Source of the DNA: Myxosarcina sp. GI1
GTDB lineage: Bacteria; Cyanobacteriota; Cyanobacteriia; Cyanobacteriales; Xenococcaceae
NCBI RefSeq assembly: GCF_000756305.1
Contig: NZ_JRFE01000010.1
Coordinates: 83,891-147,890, forward strand
Length of the DNA stretch: 64,000 nt
Direction: 5' to 3'
Under the pieces are notes generated by a model. That model was not told where the DNA came from. It saw only the letters and a list, made by a program, of their open reading frames with translations, and searched no databases. Position numbers and translations under genes: made by a program. Positions 16,270 through 26,123 of this stretch are shown here, piece by piece (the first letter of the stretch is position 1; every line of letters begins with the position of its first letter).

Positions 16270-17214
16270 ATGGAATCAGAAGAATATCAGAACGATCGCT
16301 CTATGTCTAAAATAGAAACGCTCAGTCTATTAAACGATACAATCGATCGCTTACAAACTATTGCCAGAGAGATCGAAACCAAATCTTCTGAAGAGTTACC
16401 AAATTTGGCATCGGTAAAAACTTTGGCGCAAACTATTGAAAATTTTGAAGTTGCGGTTAAAAATCCTCAAAACCCCGAACTTGCTAATAGGGTTGCACCG
16501 CCACCTCAGTCGCGGGTGTCAAAGCAAAAACCACTACCGTCTCGTAAGCATGCAAGAAATAATCGGCGTAACATTGCAATTTTGTCTGGTGTAGTTATCA
16601 TTATCGTGGCAGGGTTTTGGTTTTGGCTATCGCCAGAACCCCTCGGGTTTTTAACTCGGCAGTCTCCACAGCCAGAAATTATCGAGGAAGTTAAAGATCT
16701 TCCCGAAGCAACTGTACCCGCTCCAGAAATTGCCGAAAATCCTGTTGTTCCAACCCCAGAACCCCCTCCTGCTACAGAACCTATTGAAGAACGCGAACCA
16801 GAAATTCCTAACACTACTATTCCTTTAGAACTAACTGCCCCTGGAGATTCAGAAGAACTATTGCTTAAAACTGTCGAACCGCAGCTACAGTTAACGCCAG
16901 AGCAAAGTTTGGTTGCTGCGGTAAGAGAAAGAGTTACCGAAATAACTCAAGACTATTCAGAAAACCTGATTTTATCAGTGCGAGCCGATTTTATCGACAG
17001 TAAGTTATTAATCAATGTTGGTAATGACTGGTACGAACTTAGCGATTCTCGTCAGAGTAAACTAGCAGATGAAATATTGGAGCGATCGCGCAAATTAGAT
17101 TTTCAAAAATTAGAACTTAAAGATGCTGACGATAATCTGATTGCCCGCAGTCCCGTAGTCGGCGATCGCGCTATTATCTACAGACAACAGCAGGCGATCG
17201 ATAGCGAGGATTAA
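16270..17214 (+). CDS. Single-pass membrane protein with proline-rich linker
   Basis: Not assigned to a named family. The order is a helical cytoplasmic N-terminus (residues 15-65, LNDTIDRLQTIAREIETK), a basic stretch RKHARNNRRN, and one membrane segment IAILSGVVIIIVAGFWFWL (about 101-120). A Pro/Glu-rich linker of about 70 residues follows (PTPEPPPATEPIEEREPEIP). The C-terminal domain (LVAAVRERVTEITQDY, LILSVRADFIDSKLLINVGNDWYEL, ADEILERSRKLDF) resembles a small alpha/beta domain acting outside the membrane. It precedes the FKBP gene by about 60 bases and may share its transcript. Confidence 0.65.
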   Translation: MESEEYQNDRSMSKIETLSLLNDTIDRLQTIAREIETKSSEELPNLASVKTLAQTIENFEVAVKNPQNPELANRVAPPPQSRVSKQKPLPSRKHARNNRRNIAILSGVVIIIVAGFWFWLSPEPLGFLTRQSPQPEIIEEVKDLPEATVPAPEIAENPVVPTPEPPPATEPIEEREPEIPNTTIPLELTAPGDSEELLLKTVEPQLQLTPEQSLVAAVRERVTEITQDYSENLILSVRADFIDSKLLINVGNDWYELSDSRQSKLADEILERSRKLDFQKLELKDADDNLIARSPVVGDRAIIYRQQQAIDSED

Positions 17215-17275
17215 TTTATCATTGCGCCACTTTCTTTTACAATAACTCTGGAGAAATTCATAGGGATTAGTTAAG

Positions 17276-17866
17276 GTGGTTAAAAAGTTGAGTAACGAAA
17301 TCTTAGTCAGTCTGGCTGTAGTCGTAATTTGTGGAGTAGTGCTAATAGTTTCTGTTTTAGTTGGCAATAGTTCTTCGCAACAGGCACTTGCAGACCAACG
17401 ACAGTCTACTTATAATTCTCCTCAGTTAATTGCTCGTTCGGTCGCTGGAGGAGATCTCCAGCGCATGCGAACGAGCGCTACTCAAAATGCTAGTTCACTA
17501 GAGGAAAACAATATGGATATGTCCAATGCCGTTACTACTGATTCGGGACTAAAATATATCGTCCTGGAAGAAGGTAATGGTGCGAGTCCCGAAACGGGAC
17601 AAAAAGTAACCGTACACTATACGGGTACTTTAGAAGACGGTACCAAATTTGATAGTTCGCGCGATCGCAATCGTCCTTTTTCTTTTAAAATTGGTGTCGG
17701 TCAAGTTATTAAAGGTTGGGATGAAGGAGTTGCCGATATGCAAGTAGGAGAAAGACGCACTCTAATTATTCCTCCCGAATTGGGCTATGGTGAAAGAGGT
17801 GCTGGTGGGGTAATTCCTCCCAACGCAACCTTAATTTTTGATGTGGAACTATTGAAAATTGGTTAA
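17276..17866 (+). CDS. FKBP-type peptidyl-prolyl cis-trans isomerase, exported
   Basis: The 196-residue protein starts at GTG. A hydrophobic N-terminal segment ([21 protein letters not shown]) is a signal anchor. A low-complexity linker follows, then one FKBP domain from about residue 88: [70 protein letters not shown]. These are the active-site residues of the family. It probably helps fold proteins in the periplasm or thylakoid lumen. It converges on the DUF4079 gene, and the two coding ends overlap by 18 bases. Confidence 0.92.
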   Translation: MVKKLSNEILVSLAVVVICGVVLIVSVLVGNSSSQQALADQRQSTYNSPQLIARSVAGGDLQRMRTSATQNASSLEENNMDMSNAVTTDSGLKYIVLEEGNGASPETGQKVTVHYTGTLEDGTKFDSSRDRNRPFSFKIGVGQVIKGWDEGVADMQVGERRTLIIPPELGYGERGAGGVIPPNATLIFDVELLKIG

Positions 17867-18673
17867 ACTCTGTAGGGGTGATTCGTACATCACTCCTACA
17901 GTCGTTTCATCAATATTTGAGGCTTTGCAAGATCTTTTTTGAAAATTGCAGCCATACACCGCTGGTTTTTGCCAACTCAAAGGAACTTCTAATAAATCCC
18001 TAGTGCCTGTTATTCCCTGTCCGATAAACAGCAGCAGAGCAAAGCAGTTTAAAGCTACATGGGCATAACGCCAACGATTTTTACGGTCTTTATAAATATC
18101 TTCGACAATCGCCACCGAAAAAATCATTAATAATGCCGCCGTAATTCCTATATAGTAATGCGACCAATACCACTCGTTACCCAGACGATAGACCCCGTTT
18201 TGACAGCCCAAGATTACCAAACCCATTCCTGCTAGCGTGGCAAATACTCCTCGTCCGAGCTTAGTTCTAGCGCGATATAGCAAAATCATCGAGGCAATGG
18301 TGACAATAAACAATAAAGTAACTAAGGCAACCTGAAACCAATTTAAGGCTTTTTGTTCGGCGAAGCCACCACTGCCAAACACTACAGAATACGCTAGTGC
18401 TACTAGCGTAACTCCCACTACACCCGAAGTTAGCCAGCGTCCAATTTGGACGTGTTCGCGTCCGACTACTGGAGGAATTTTGCTTTTACCATTTTTAGTT
18501 TGCAATCTACGTTGGCGGGTTTGCCAGGCAAAGTTAGCAACCATACCAATTAATGGAAAAACAAAAACAACGGCAAGCAAAGGGTGTAATAGTGCAACTA
18601 TATCTTCGGCTTTTAAATAGGTAAAAGCAAATATTGTTTGAGTTTGAAGCAAATCTATCCAGTTTGAATTCAT
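17849..18673 (-). CDS. DUF4079 multi-pass membrane protein
   Basis: A 274-residue protein with about six hydrophobic segments, starting with a short amphipathic N-terminus. The His residues in the membrane region ([30 protein letters not shown]) recall haem-binding cytochrome b561-like proteins, and DUF4079 proteins are widespread in cyanobacteria. The family ends near [15 protein letters not shown]. The last roughly 20 residues here ([14 protein letters not shown]...) are translated from a palindromic repeat at 17870-17901. The function is unknown. Confidence 0.7.
   Translation of the reverse strand: MNSNWIDLLQTQTIFAFTYLKAEDIVALLHPLLAVVFVFPLIGMVANFAWQTRQRRLQTKNGKSKIPPVVGREHVQIGRWLTSGVVGVTLVALAYSVVFGSGGFAEQKALNWFQVALVTLLFIVTIASMILLYRARTKLGRGVFATLAGMGLVILGCQNGVYRLGNEWYWSHYYIGITAALLMIFSVAIVEDIYKDRKNRWRYAHVALNCFALLLFIGQGITGTRDLLEVPLSWQKPAVYGCNFQKRSCKASNIDETTVGVMYESPLQSLTNFQ
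17870..17901. repeat. Inverted repeat between convergent genes
   Basis: CTGTAGGGGTGAT pairs with ATCACTCCTACAG around a short loop, giving a near-perfect hairpin on both strands. It can act as a two-way terminator for the FKBP and DUF4079 genes. It resembles the palindrome at 30959-30986 and forms part of the DUF4079 coding end. Confidence 0.75.
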
Positions 18674-19046
18674 ATATTCGATCTCAATCTGACTAATTTT
18701 AAATATTTTCTTAGTAAGTTACAGGACAATCGTTAAAACAACCTTAATTTACTTTCGATCGTATATATAGAGCGAAAAGAGAATAGTAATTTTTTTGACA
18801 CTTATACCATTAACGAAGGCAAAAGGCAGAAAGCAGCAAAAATTTAATTGGGAGATTATAAGTTCCCATTAAATAAATTTTCGTTAAACGCAAAGTAAAG
18901 CGCTTTAATAAGGACAGGGCTTATGAAGGTTCGAGGTTTCCAGCTTTGTGTATGTGGGTGTCATTATATATTTAGCTACGCCTGTAGTATAAAATATAAA
19001 AAAGTGAAATTACTATCTAGCGTTTTGTCTATTTATTAATGAGTCT
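18674..19046. other. Intergenic region upstream of the FecR gene
   Basis: This 373-base gap between divergent genes is AT-rich. It holds a degenerate 7-bp repeat near 18818-18840 (AAGGCAA, AAGGCAG, AAAGCAG) and presumably both promoters. I see no RNA gene or coding frame in it. Confidence 0.5.
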
Positions 19047-20000
19047 ATGCCAATCACTCCACAAAAAATTGTTTTCTGGCAGAAGCTAGCGATTAGCATT
19101 GTGGCAGTTTGCTTAAGCTGCGAACGCGCTTTTGCCGATTCTGCGATCGACAGTGCCGAAATCTATCGGGTACGCAATCAAGTAGAACTCAACCGTGGCA
19201 ATACCAACTGGAAACCCGCTCAGACTGGCGATACTGTCGTTCCTCAAGACAGTGTTAAAACTGGGGCTAATTCTCGTGCCGAACTGCTGTTTAATGAGGG
19301 AACTTTAGTTCGAACTGCTGCGGGAACAGTTTTTCGGTTTCCTCTAGGAAAACGCCGTTTTGAATTAACCAGCGGCGCAGCTTTGATTATGATCCGTCCC
19401 CAACAAGGAGAAAGTACTATTGTTACTCCCGAAGCCAGAATAGTTACTCAGGGAACAGCTTTATTTGTCCGACACGATCGCCAACGTAACGCTTCTCTGG
19501 TTGGGGTTTTAACCGAAAGTCCCGCAGGTTTGGTCAAAGTTAAAAATGCTAATGGCGAAATAGCGATCGAACTGCAAGCAGGTCAGTTTGTTTCCATTGT
19601 CAATGGAGTAATTGGTTTGGTCGAGTATTTTGTCTTGCCCATGTTTTATGAAACTACAGAATTGGCGGTAGGGTTGGCAACGGGGCAAGAAAACGCGCTC
19701 GATCGAGAATCTCCAGAAGTACGAGCGACTATTGAAGCAATTCGTGCTGAAGCGATAAATCCCCTACAAAATCAGCTGGCATGGCTTGGCAGTTTTTGTC
19801 AATTTAATCTCAATCCCGATGACTGGCGACCTTTTTTACAGTTGCTTGGCGTGAATTTACCATCACAACCATTACAACTTCAAACTGCCACAACTGACGA
19901 TCTATTTGTCGTACCGCTACGTTCTCTAGAAGGTTTGTCCTGGTTGAGTAACTATTGTCAGGTCAAACCACAATCTTTAAACCCACTTAAAAATAGATAA
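19047..20000 (+). CDS. FecR-domain periplasmic protein
   Basis: The 317-residue protein has an N-terminal signal peptide (FWQKLAISIVAVCLSC...AFA). A FecR domain follows at about residues 38-190: VRNQVELNRGN, AQTGDTVVPQDSVKTGANSRAEL, LVRTAAGTVFRF, FELTSGAALIMI, and IVTPEARIVTQGTALFVRHD. In iron signalling FecR domains pass signals from receptor to anti-sigma factor. In cyanobacteria many stand alone with unknown partners, as here. The C-terminal 120 residues have no recognised domain. The gene lies just upstream of cpeBA but has its own end, and no functional link is evident. Confidence 0.78.
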   Translation: MPITPQKIVFWQKLAISIVAVCLSCERAFADSAIDSAEIYRVRNQVELNRGNTNWKPAQTGDTVVPQDSVKTGANSRAELLFNEGTLVRTAAGTVFRFPLGKRRFELTSGAALIMIRPQQGESTIVTPEARIVTQGTALFVRHDRQRNASLVGVLTESPAGLVKVKNANGEIAIELQAGQFVSIVNGVIGLVEYFVLPMFYETTELAVGLATGQENALDRESPEVRATIEAIRAEAINPLQNQLAWLGSFCQFNLNPDDWRPFLQLLGVNLPSQPLQLQTATTDDLFVVPLRSLEGLSWLSNYCQVKPQSLNPLKNR

Positions 20001-20163
20001 TATTATGTAGCGATCGCTTTTCCTTCGGGCTGACTTCGGCTAAAAAACACAGTAGGATCGACTCTGGATGTAACGAAATTTAGTTAAAAGTTACAGATTA
20101 TTACTTTGTTTTTAATAAAAGAGACTGTGGTGACGTTCATCTTTTATGTTTTATCTTGGTTGA

Positions 20164-20781
<618 letters not shown>

Positions 20782-20875
20782 TTTGTGGAGGCTATGGGAA
20801 CGATCTGCAAAAGATATACCTAATTGCCAATTGCCAGTTTAATTTTGTTAAAAAGTTATTGATGGAGAAATCTAG

Positions 20876-21373
<498 letters not shown>

Positions 21374-21434
21374 AAGATAAAAGTAACGTGCTAAAAGCAT
21401 TATTTTTAGTGCGATCGAATAATTGATTCATGTC

Positions 21435-21555
21435 AATGAAGGCTCTCGATCTGTTGCTTTGACCGCTAGTTGTGGCTAAATTCGTTGTTTTCAACGAAAT
21501 AGTTTATAACCTAACAACGGTTTGAGTTGCAGCCTGAGAGCCTTCATTATTTTTT
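21435..21555 (+). terminator. Large branched hairpin ending in a T-run after cpeBA
   Basis: AATGAAGGCTCTC (21435-21447) pairs perfectly with GAGAGCCTTCATT (21536-21548), followed by a run of T to 21555. The stem can be extended imperfectly inward (CTGTTGC...GACCG against the complementary side). The 90-base interior holds a second perfect hairpin, TTCGTTG with CAACGAA, at 21481-21498. It should stop cpeBA transcription, and its size suggests it may also be a stable RNA end or regulatory element. Confidence 0.7.
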
Positions 21556-21626
21556 GCTAGTATTTAATAGCTTTAAATGGAATAAAGTTCTGGCTCCAGT
21601 AAGATTTAAACTCACCCACATTTTTT

Positions 21627-22244
21627 ATGACCACCGACTCTCTATTTGAAAGATTAAAACATCCCAATCCTAATTTGAGAAAAAAAGCAATGAGGGAATT
21701 AGCTGCGGCTCGTGACGAAAATACCATACCTCGCCTGATGAGTATTTTAAGTGAGGAAGATGTCACCTATCGTCGTACGGCGGTCAAGACTTTGGGAGTA
21801 ATTGGTACTGACGCAGTACCTTTTGTTGTAAAATCTTTATTGAATAGTGATAATGTTACGGTAAAGTCTAGCTGTGCTAAAGCTCTAGCTCAAATATCCG
21901 CACATCATCCCGATCTGCCTTTTCCCGAGGAAGGTATTATAGGTTTAAAACAGGCACTTGACGATCCCAACCCTATAGTTAATATTCCTGCTGTAATGGC
22001 ACTAGGAGAAATTGGCACTACTGCTTTTGAGATTTTAGTTGAGACTCTCAACACTACCGACAATTTAGCAGTAGCCGTAGCCATTCTCAATGCTCTTGGT
22101 TCTATGGGAGATAGCCGTGCCATTGAAGTGTTGAGTAATTTAAGTCAAGACGAAACTGCCGATACTTATATCCGTGAGTCTGCTACTAGTGCCTTATCCC
22201 GTTTAGAAATGGTCATTCAATATAACACAAAAGATCGAAGCTAA
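21627..22244 (+). CDS. cpeZ: Phycoerythrin maturation factor CpeZ (HEAT-repeat)
   Basis: The 205-residue all-helical protein is made of HEAT-like repeats: LRKKAMRELAAARDENTIPRLM, TYRRTAVKTLGVIGTDAV, VKSSCAKALAQIS, NIPAVMALGEIGT, AVAILNALGSMGDSRAIEVL. It belongs to the CpeY/CpeZ branch of the E/F-type bilin lyase family. CpeZ is reported to act as a chaperone-like helper in attaching bilin to CpeB. The length matches CpeZ (about 205) rather than the longer CpeY. It sits 72 bases after the cpeBA terminator and is probably transcribed separately or by read-through. Confidence 0.85.
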   Translation: MTTDSLFERLKHPNPNLRKKAMRELAAARDENTIPRLMSILSEEDVTYRRTAVKTLGVIGTDAVPFVVKSLLNSDNVTVKSSCAKALAQISAHHPDLPFPEEGIIGLKQALDDPNPIVNIPAVMALGEIGTTAFEILVETLNTTDNLAVAVAILNALGSMGDSRAIEVLSNLSQDETADTYIRESATSALSRLEMVIQYNTKDRS

Positions 22245-22444
22245 TTTTCTAAATAAGAAGCTAAAAAATTCCAACAGATATCTAGATTTAACGGAACACT
22301 AGTTTTGTTTGCAAACTAAGACTCGTGTAAAATATTGCCGTTGCTAACTTAAGATAGAGGAGAGAAAAGCAGTTTATTTAGTAGCATTAACATTGAAAAG
22401 CAAACATACTTCTTATATTATAACTACCATACCGTCTTACTTAA

Positions 22445-23455
22445 ATGTCACAGAGCTTGCAATCCCATCATGAAAAGATTTTAGTAATTGACGATCGAGA
22501 AGATAATTTACAATTGCTTTCAATGTTACTTGACTTATATGGATACCAAGTCAAGTTAGTAAGTAGCGGTAGCCTGGCTCTCGAACAGATTAAGATAGCA
22601 CCACCCGACCTCATTTTGCTAGATATAAGTATGCCTGAAATGAGCGGCTATGAAGTATGTAGACTACTTAAAAACAATCCCCATACTAACAATATTCCCG
22701 TAATTTTTATTAGTGCATCGACCGAAGCTCTAGACAAAATAGAAGCTTTTGAGTCTGGTGGTAGCGATTATATTACCAAGCCTTTTCAAGTAGAAGAAGT
22801 TATCGCCAGAGTTAAAAATCAATTAGAACTATATCGCTTACAAACAGAACTAAAAGTAAAAAATTCAAGTTTAGAACACGAAATTCGTCAGCGACAAGCA
22901 GTTGAAAGTAAATTATTAGAATTAAATCAAAAATTGAGTGCTTTGGCTACTCTCGATGGTTTGACTCAAGTAGCTAACCGTCGTCGTTTTGATGAGTTTT
23001 TCGAGCGAGAATGGCGGCGTTTGCAAAGAGAAAAACTGCCTCTCGCTATAATTCTTTGTGACATCGATCATTTCAAACGATACAATGACTATTTCGGTCA
23101 TCAAGCAGGAGATGAATGTTTGAAGCAAGTTGCTCGCACTATATTTAATGCAGTCAATCGTCCTGCCGATTTAGTTGCTCGCTACGGGGGAGAAGAATTT
23201 GTGGTAATTCTACCCAAGACAATAGGTAAAAATGCTCTGAATGTAGCAGAAAAAATTCGTTTAAGTGTTGAAAAACTAAAGTTAAACCATCCTCAATCTT
23301 CTGCCAGTCAATATGTCTCTCTTAGTTTGGGAGTAGCAAGTGTCGTTCCCAGTCCGAGCTACAACCGAGTACAGCTTTTAGAAGCTGCCGATCGCTGTCT
23401 TTACGAAGCAAAAGAACGCGGACGCAATCGCGCAGTATTGCGAACGATAGATTGA
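22445..23455 (+). CDS. Response regulator with diguanylate cyclase output (REC-GGDEF)
   Basis: A receiver domain occupies residues 10-130 (ILVIDDREDN, phospho-Asp in LILLDISMPEMSG, Lys in YITKPFQ). A coiled coil at 130-170 leads to a GGDEF domain with the active motif GGEEF at residues 248-252. The product inhibition site RPAD lies five residues before it, so c-di-GMP feedback is likely. Phosphorylation should switch c-di-GMP synthesis. No kinase is adjacent; the next signalling genes are at 38675-43356. The start has no strong ribosome-binding site. Confidence 0.9.
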   Translation: MSQSLQSHHEKILVIDDREDNLQLLSMLLDLYGYQVKLVSSGSLALEQIKIAPPDLILLDISMPEMSGYEVCRLLKNNPHTNNIPVIFISASTEALDKIEAFESGGSDYITKPFQVEEVIARVKNQLELYRLQTELKVKNSSLEHEIRQRQAVESKLLELNQKLSALATLDGLTQVANRRRFDEFFEREWRRLQREKLPLAIILCDIDHFKRYNDYFGHQAGDECLKQVARTIFNAVNRPADLVARYGGEEFVVILPKTIGKNALNVAEKIRLSVEKLKLNHPQSSASQYVSLSLGVASVVPSPSYNRVQLLEAADRCLYEAKERGRNRAVLRTID

Positions 23456-23532
23456 GGTGTTCGACTTTGTATGGCTATAAAAGAACTGGCTAAATCAATA
23501 CAAAATGCGATCGCCTAAAAAAAATATAGATA

Positions 23533-23640
23533 CTACTTTTTCCAGGGTAATTTGGTTCCCATTTCTGTAAGTGCCGAGAATACGAGATAGAGAATCAGAA
23601 CGGCTACGCCTGCAAAAAACAATATCAAATCCTGGTTCAT
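23533..23640 (-). CDS. 35-residue single-span membrane protein
   Basis: An ATG at 23640 begins MNQDLILFFAGVAVLILYLV and the protein ends TEMGTKLPWKK. It has one membrane helix with a short polar N-terminus and a basic C-terminus. This is the style of small subunits of photosynthetic or NDH-1 complexes. I cannot assign it firmly. NDH-1 small subunits such as NdhP are possible by size and topology only. Confidence 0.6.
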   Translation of the reverse strand: MNQDLILFFAGVAVLILYLVFSALTEMGTKLPWKK

Positions 23641-23867
23641 CGATTGTCCGCTATAAACTTGTTAGATGTTTTTTTAAGTACTTATGGGAAATTAATTACA
23701 TAGCGATCGCCAAAAAAACGGAGAATATGTTCAATTAGCTTTTATGTCCTGTTTTGATGATAGCCCTTATAAGAAACTAAAAAGCATTTTTACCGCTTAG
23801 ATCTACCCATTCTTAATTTACTCGTATAAATTGGTAGCGATAAATTTGTTTTGGTGAAAAAACTTTC

Positions 23868-25214
23868 ATGGCTACCAACCCAATAGTTACCCAACCTCTT
23901 AAAGATCTGGTTGTTGCTGAAAACGCTGCCAATACCACGCTCAATCTATTACAGTATTTTGACGATCCTTTTACTACAGGTCAGGTAGCACGTTTTGTAC
24001 TTGGCGATCGCTCTTTAGGCAATAATGGCGTAACCGATGTACTATTGTTCGACCAAGCTGATGAGGGTGCGCCTCAGACAGTAGAAAACTTTATTAACTA
24101 CGTCAACGATGGTGATTATGCCAATTCCATCATCCATCGTTCTATTCCCGACTTTGTAATTCAGGGGGGAGGATTTACAGTTGAAAATCTGGCAATAGAA
24201 CCAATTCCCACCGATCCCCCTGTAGCCAATGAATTTAGTGCCGATAGGTCTAATGTCAGAGGAACTATTGCAATGGCAAAATTGGGCAGCGATCCCAATA
24301 GTGCTACCAGCCAATGGTTTTTTAATCTAGCAGATAATTCAGCTAATCTTGACAGTCAAAATAGTGGATTTACCGTTTTTGGCGAGGTACTGAGTGAAGA
24401 ATATTTAGCTACCGTCGATGCTATAGCCGAACTCCCTGTGTTTGACGGCAGCAGTTTTTTTGGTCAGCCCGCTCTAACCGATTTACCTCTAAATATAGAA
24501 GATACAGATAATCCTACTGTAGATGATGACAGCGATTTAGTACGCTTTAATAATGTTACTCTACGACAAGAAGATGAACTTGAATTTGAGGTCGTCAGTA
24601 ACTCCAATCCCGACTTAGTAAACGTAACGGTTGATGAAGGCAAACTCGATCTCGATTATGCCGAAGATATTGCTGGTGAAGCAGAAATTATAATTCGAGC
24701 TACGGATTTGCTTGGAGATTCTGTGGAAGAAACTTTTGAAGTGACGGTAACTCCAAACTTGGGTTCGACAGTATATCGCTTTCTCAATCAAGATACGGGA
24801 ACCCATCTGTATACTACTTCTGAAGCGGAACGACAAAATATAATAGACAACTTGCCTAACTATACTTCCGAAGGAAAATCTTATGTTAGCGTCGATCCTC
24901 TAACAGGAGATCCAGAACCCCAAACAGTATATCGCTTTCTCAATCGGGATACGGGTACTCATTTATATACTACTTCTGAAGTAGAAAAAGAGTCAGTAGA
25001 AGAGAACTTAAGCAACTTCAATCTAGAAAGTGAATCATTTGCTGCTTACGAAGAACAGCAGCCAGGAACGATTCCAGTCTATCGTTTTTATAATACCGAG
25101 ACGGGAGCGCATTTTTACACCCCCTCAGTTGTAGAACGAGATTTTGTTAGAGAAAATTTACTTAACTATGACTCTGAGGGAATTGCTTACTATGCCTTTG
25201 GCGTATCTGAATAA
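23868..25214 (+). CDS. Cyclophilin domain fused to three DUF5648 repeats
   Basis: Residues 10-210 form a cyclophilin-type isomerase: QTVENFINYVNDGDYANSIIHRSIPDFVIQGGGF, RGTIAMAKLGSDPNSATSQWFFNL, GFTVFGEVL. An acidic cadherin-like or linker stretch follows (about 215-295, EFEVVSNSNPDLVNVTVDEGKLDLDYAED). The last 150 residues hold three copies of a motif VYRFLN..TGTHLYTTSE.ER...E.L, typical of DUF5648 modules in secreted or cell-wall proteins. There is no classical signal peptide. A calcium-rich extracellular protein is likely. The isomerase might be inactive, since the usual Arg-Phe pair of the active site is changed to HRSIPDFV. Confidence 0.78.
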   Translation: MATNPIVTQPLKDLVVAENAANTTLNLLQYFDDPFTTGQVARFVLGDRSLGNNGVTDVLLFDQADEGAPQTVENFINYVNDGDYANSIIHRSIPDFVIQGGGFTVENLAIEPIPTDPPVANEFSADRSNVRGTIAMAKLGSDPNSATSQWFFNLADNSANLDSQNSGFTVFGEVLSEEYLATVDAIAELPVFDGSSFFGQPALTDLPLNIEDTDNPTVDDDSDLVRFNNVTLRQEDELEFEVVSNSNPDLVNVTVDEGKLDLDYAEDIAGEAEIIIRATDLLGDSVEETFEVTVTPNLGSTVYRFLNQDTGTHLYTTSEAERQNIIDNLPNYTSEGKSYVSVDPLTGDPEPQTVYRFLNRDTGTHLYTTSEVEKESVEENLSNFNLESESFAAYEEQQPGTIPVYRFYNTETGAHFYTPSVVERDFVRENLLNYDSEGIAYYAFGVSE

Positions 25215-25311
25215 GATTACTAGCGTCGTATGGCTGTAAAATGAACCAGAGTCATTGATTTTAACGAGTTACTGTTGATATATGCAACCAAAGTCGAGTA
25301 ATTTTTGGTAT

Positions 25312-26085
25312 CTAAACTACTGCTAAAGCTTCTTTCCCGTGCTGTCGCAACAGCTCCATCATTTCGTCGCGGTAGTCGTGAAAAATAGAATGACGTTTGA
25401 CGATGGGAGTGCGATTGGGCAGATTAACAGTAACTACCTTTCTTACCGTACCGGGACGAGAACCCAAGGCAAAGATCCGATTTGAGAGAAAAACGGCTTC
25501 CTCGACATCATGGGTAATCATAAAAATAGTAATGCCCGTGCGCTGCCAAAGATCGAGCATGAATTCGTGCATCGATTCTTTAGTATGGATATCCAAAGCA
25601 CCAAACGGTTCGTCCATCAACAGTACTTTTGGTTCGGAGACTAGGGCGCGAGCGATCGCCACTCGTTGTTTCATTCCACCCGATAGCTCATTCGGCAAGG
25701 ATTGAGCAAATTTAGCGAGTCCCACGACGCTCAAATAATAGCTAGCTTGCTCTCTACGAATCTTGCCAGGGACGCTTTGTAGCTTGAGTCCAAATTCGGT
25801 ATTTTCCTGTACGCTCATCCAGGGATAAAGGGTGTAGTGTTGAAACACCATGCCGCGATCGGGTCCAGGTCCTTTGATGGTTTTGCCATCAAGCTTGACC
25901 TCGCCGCTGGTTGGACTATCTAAGCCAGCAATCTGTCGCAATAAGGTAGATTTGCCAGAACCAGATGCTCCTACAGCACAAACAAATTCGCTTTTATCGA
26001 TGGAAATGTTGATATCTTTGAGAACTACCAAGTTTCCTTTCTTGGTATTGAAATGTTTATTGAGTTTATTAATTTCTAGAAACAT
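25312..26085 (-). CDS. ABC transporter ATP-binding protein (nitrate/sulfonate/taurine type)
   Basis: A 257-residue ATPase with Walker A GASGSGKST, Q-loop QHYTLYPW, signature LSGGMKQR, Walker B VLLMDEPFGALD and the switch His in ITHDVEEA. It is most like the SsuB/TauB/NrtD family. It is the third gene of a three-gene minus-strand operon with the permease (26124) and binding protein (27033). The operon is divergent from the gdmH-hypAB cluster, so guanidine or a related compound is the likely substrate. Confidence 0.88.
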   Translation of the reverse strand: MFLEINKLNKHFNTKKGNLVVLKDINISIDKSEFVCAVGASGSGKSTLLRQIAGLDSPTSGEVKLDGKTIKGPGPDRGMVFQHYTLYPWMSVQENTEFGLKLQSVPGKIRREQASYYLSVVGLAKFAQSLPNELSGGMKQRVAIARALVSEPKVLLMDEPFGALDIHTKESMHEFMLDLWQRTGITIFMITHDVEEAVFLSNRIFALGSRPGTVRKVVTVNLPNRTPIVKRHSIFHDYRDEMMELLRQHGKEALAVV

Positions 26086-26123
26086 TGCTCGAAACCTCCA
26101 CTTAAGGATTTAGTTAACTTTTT

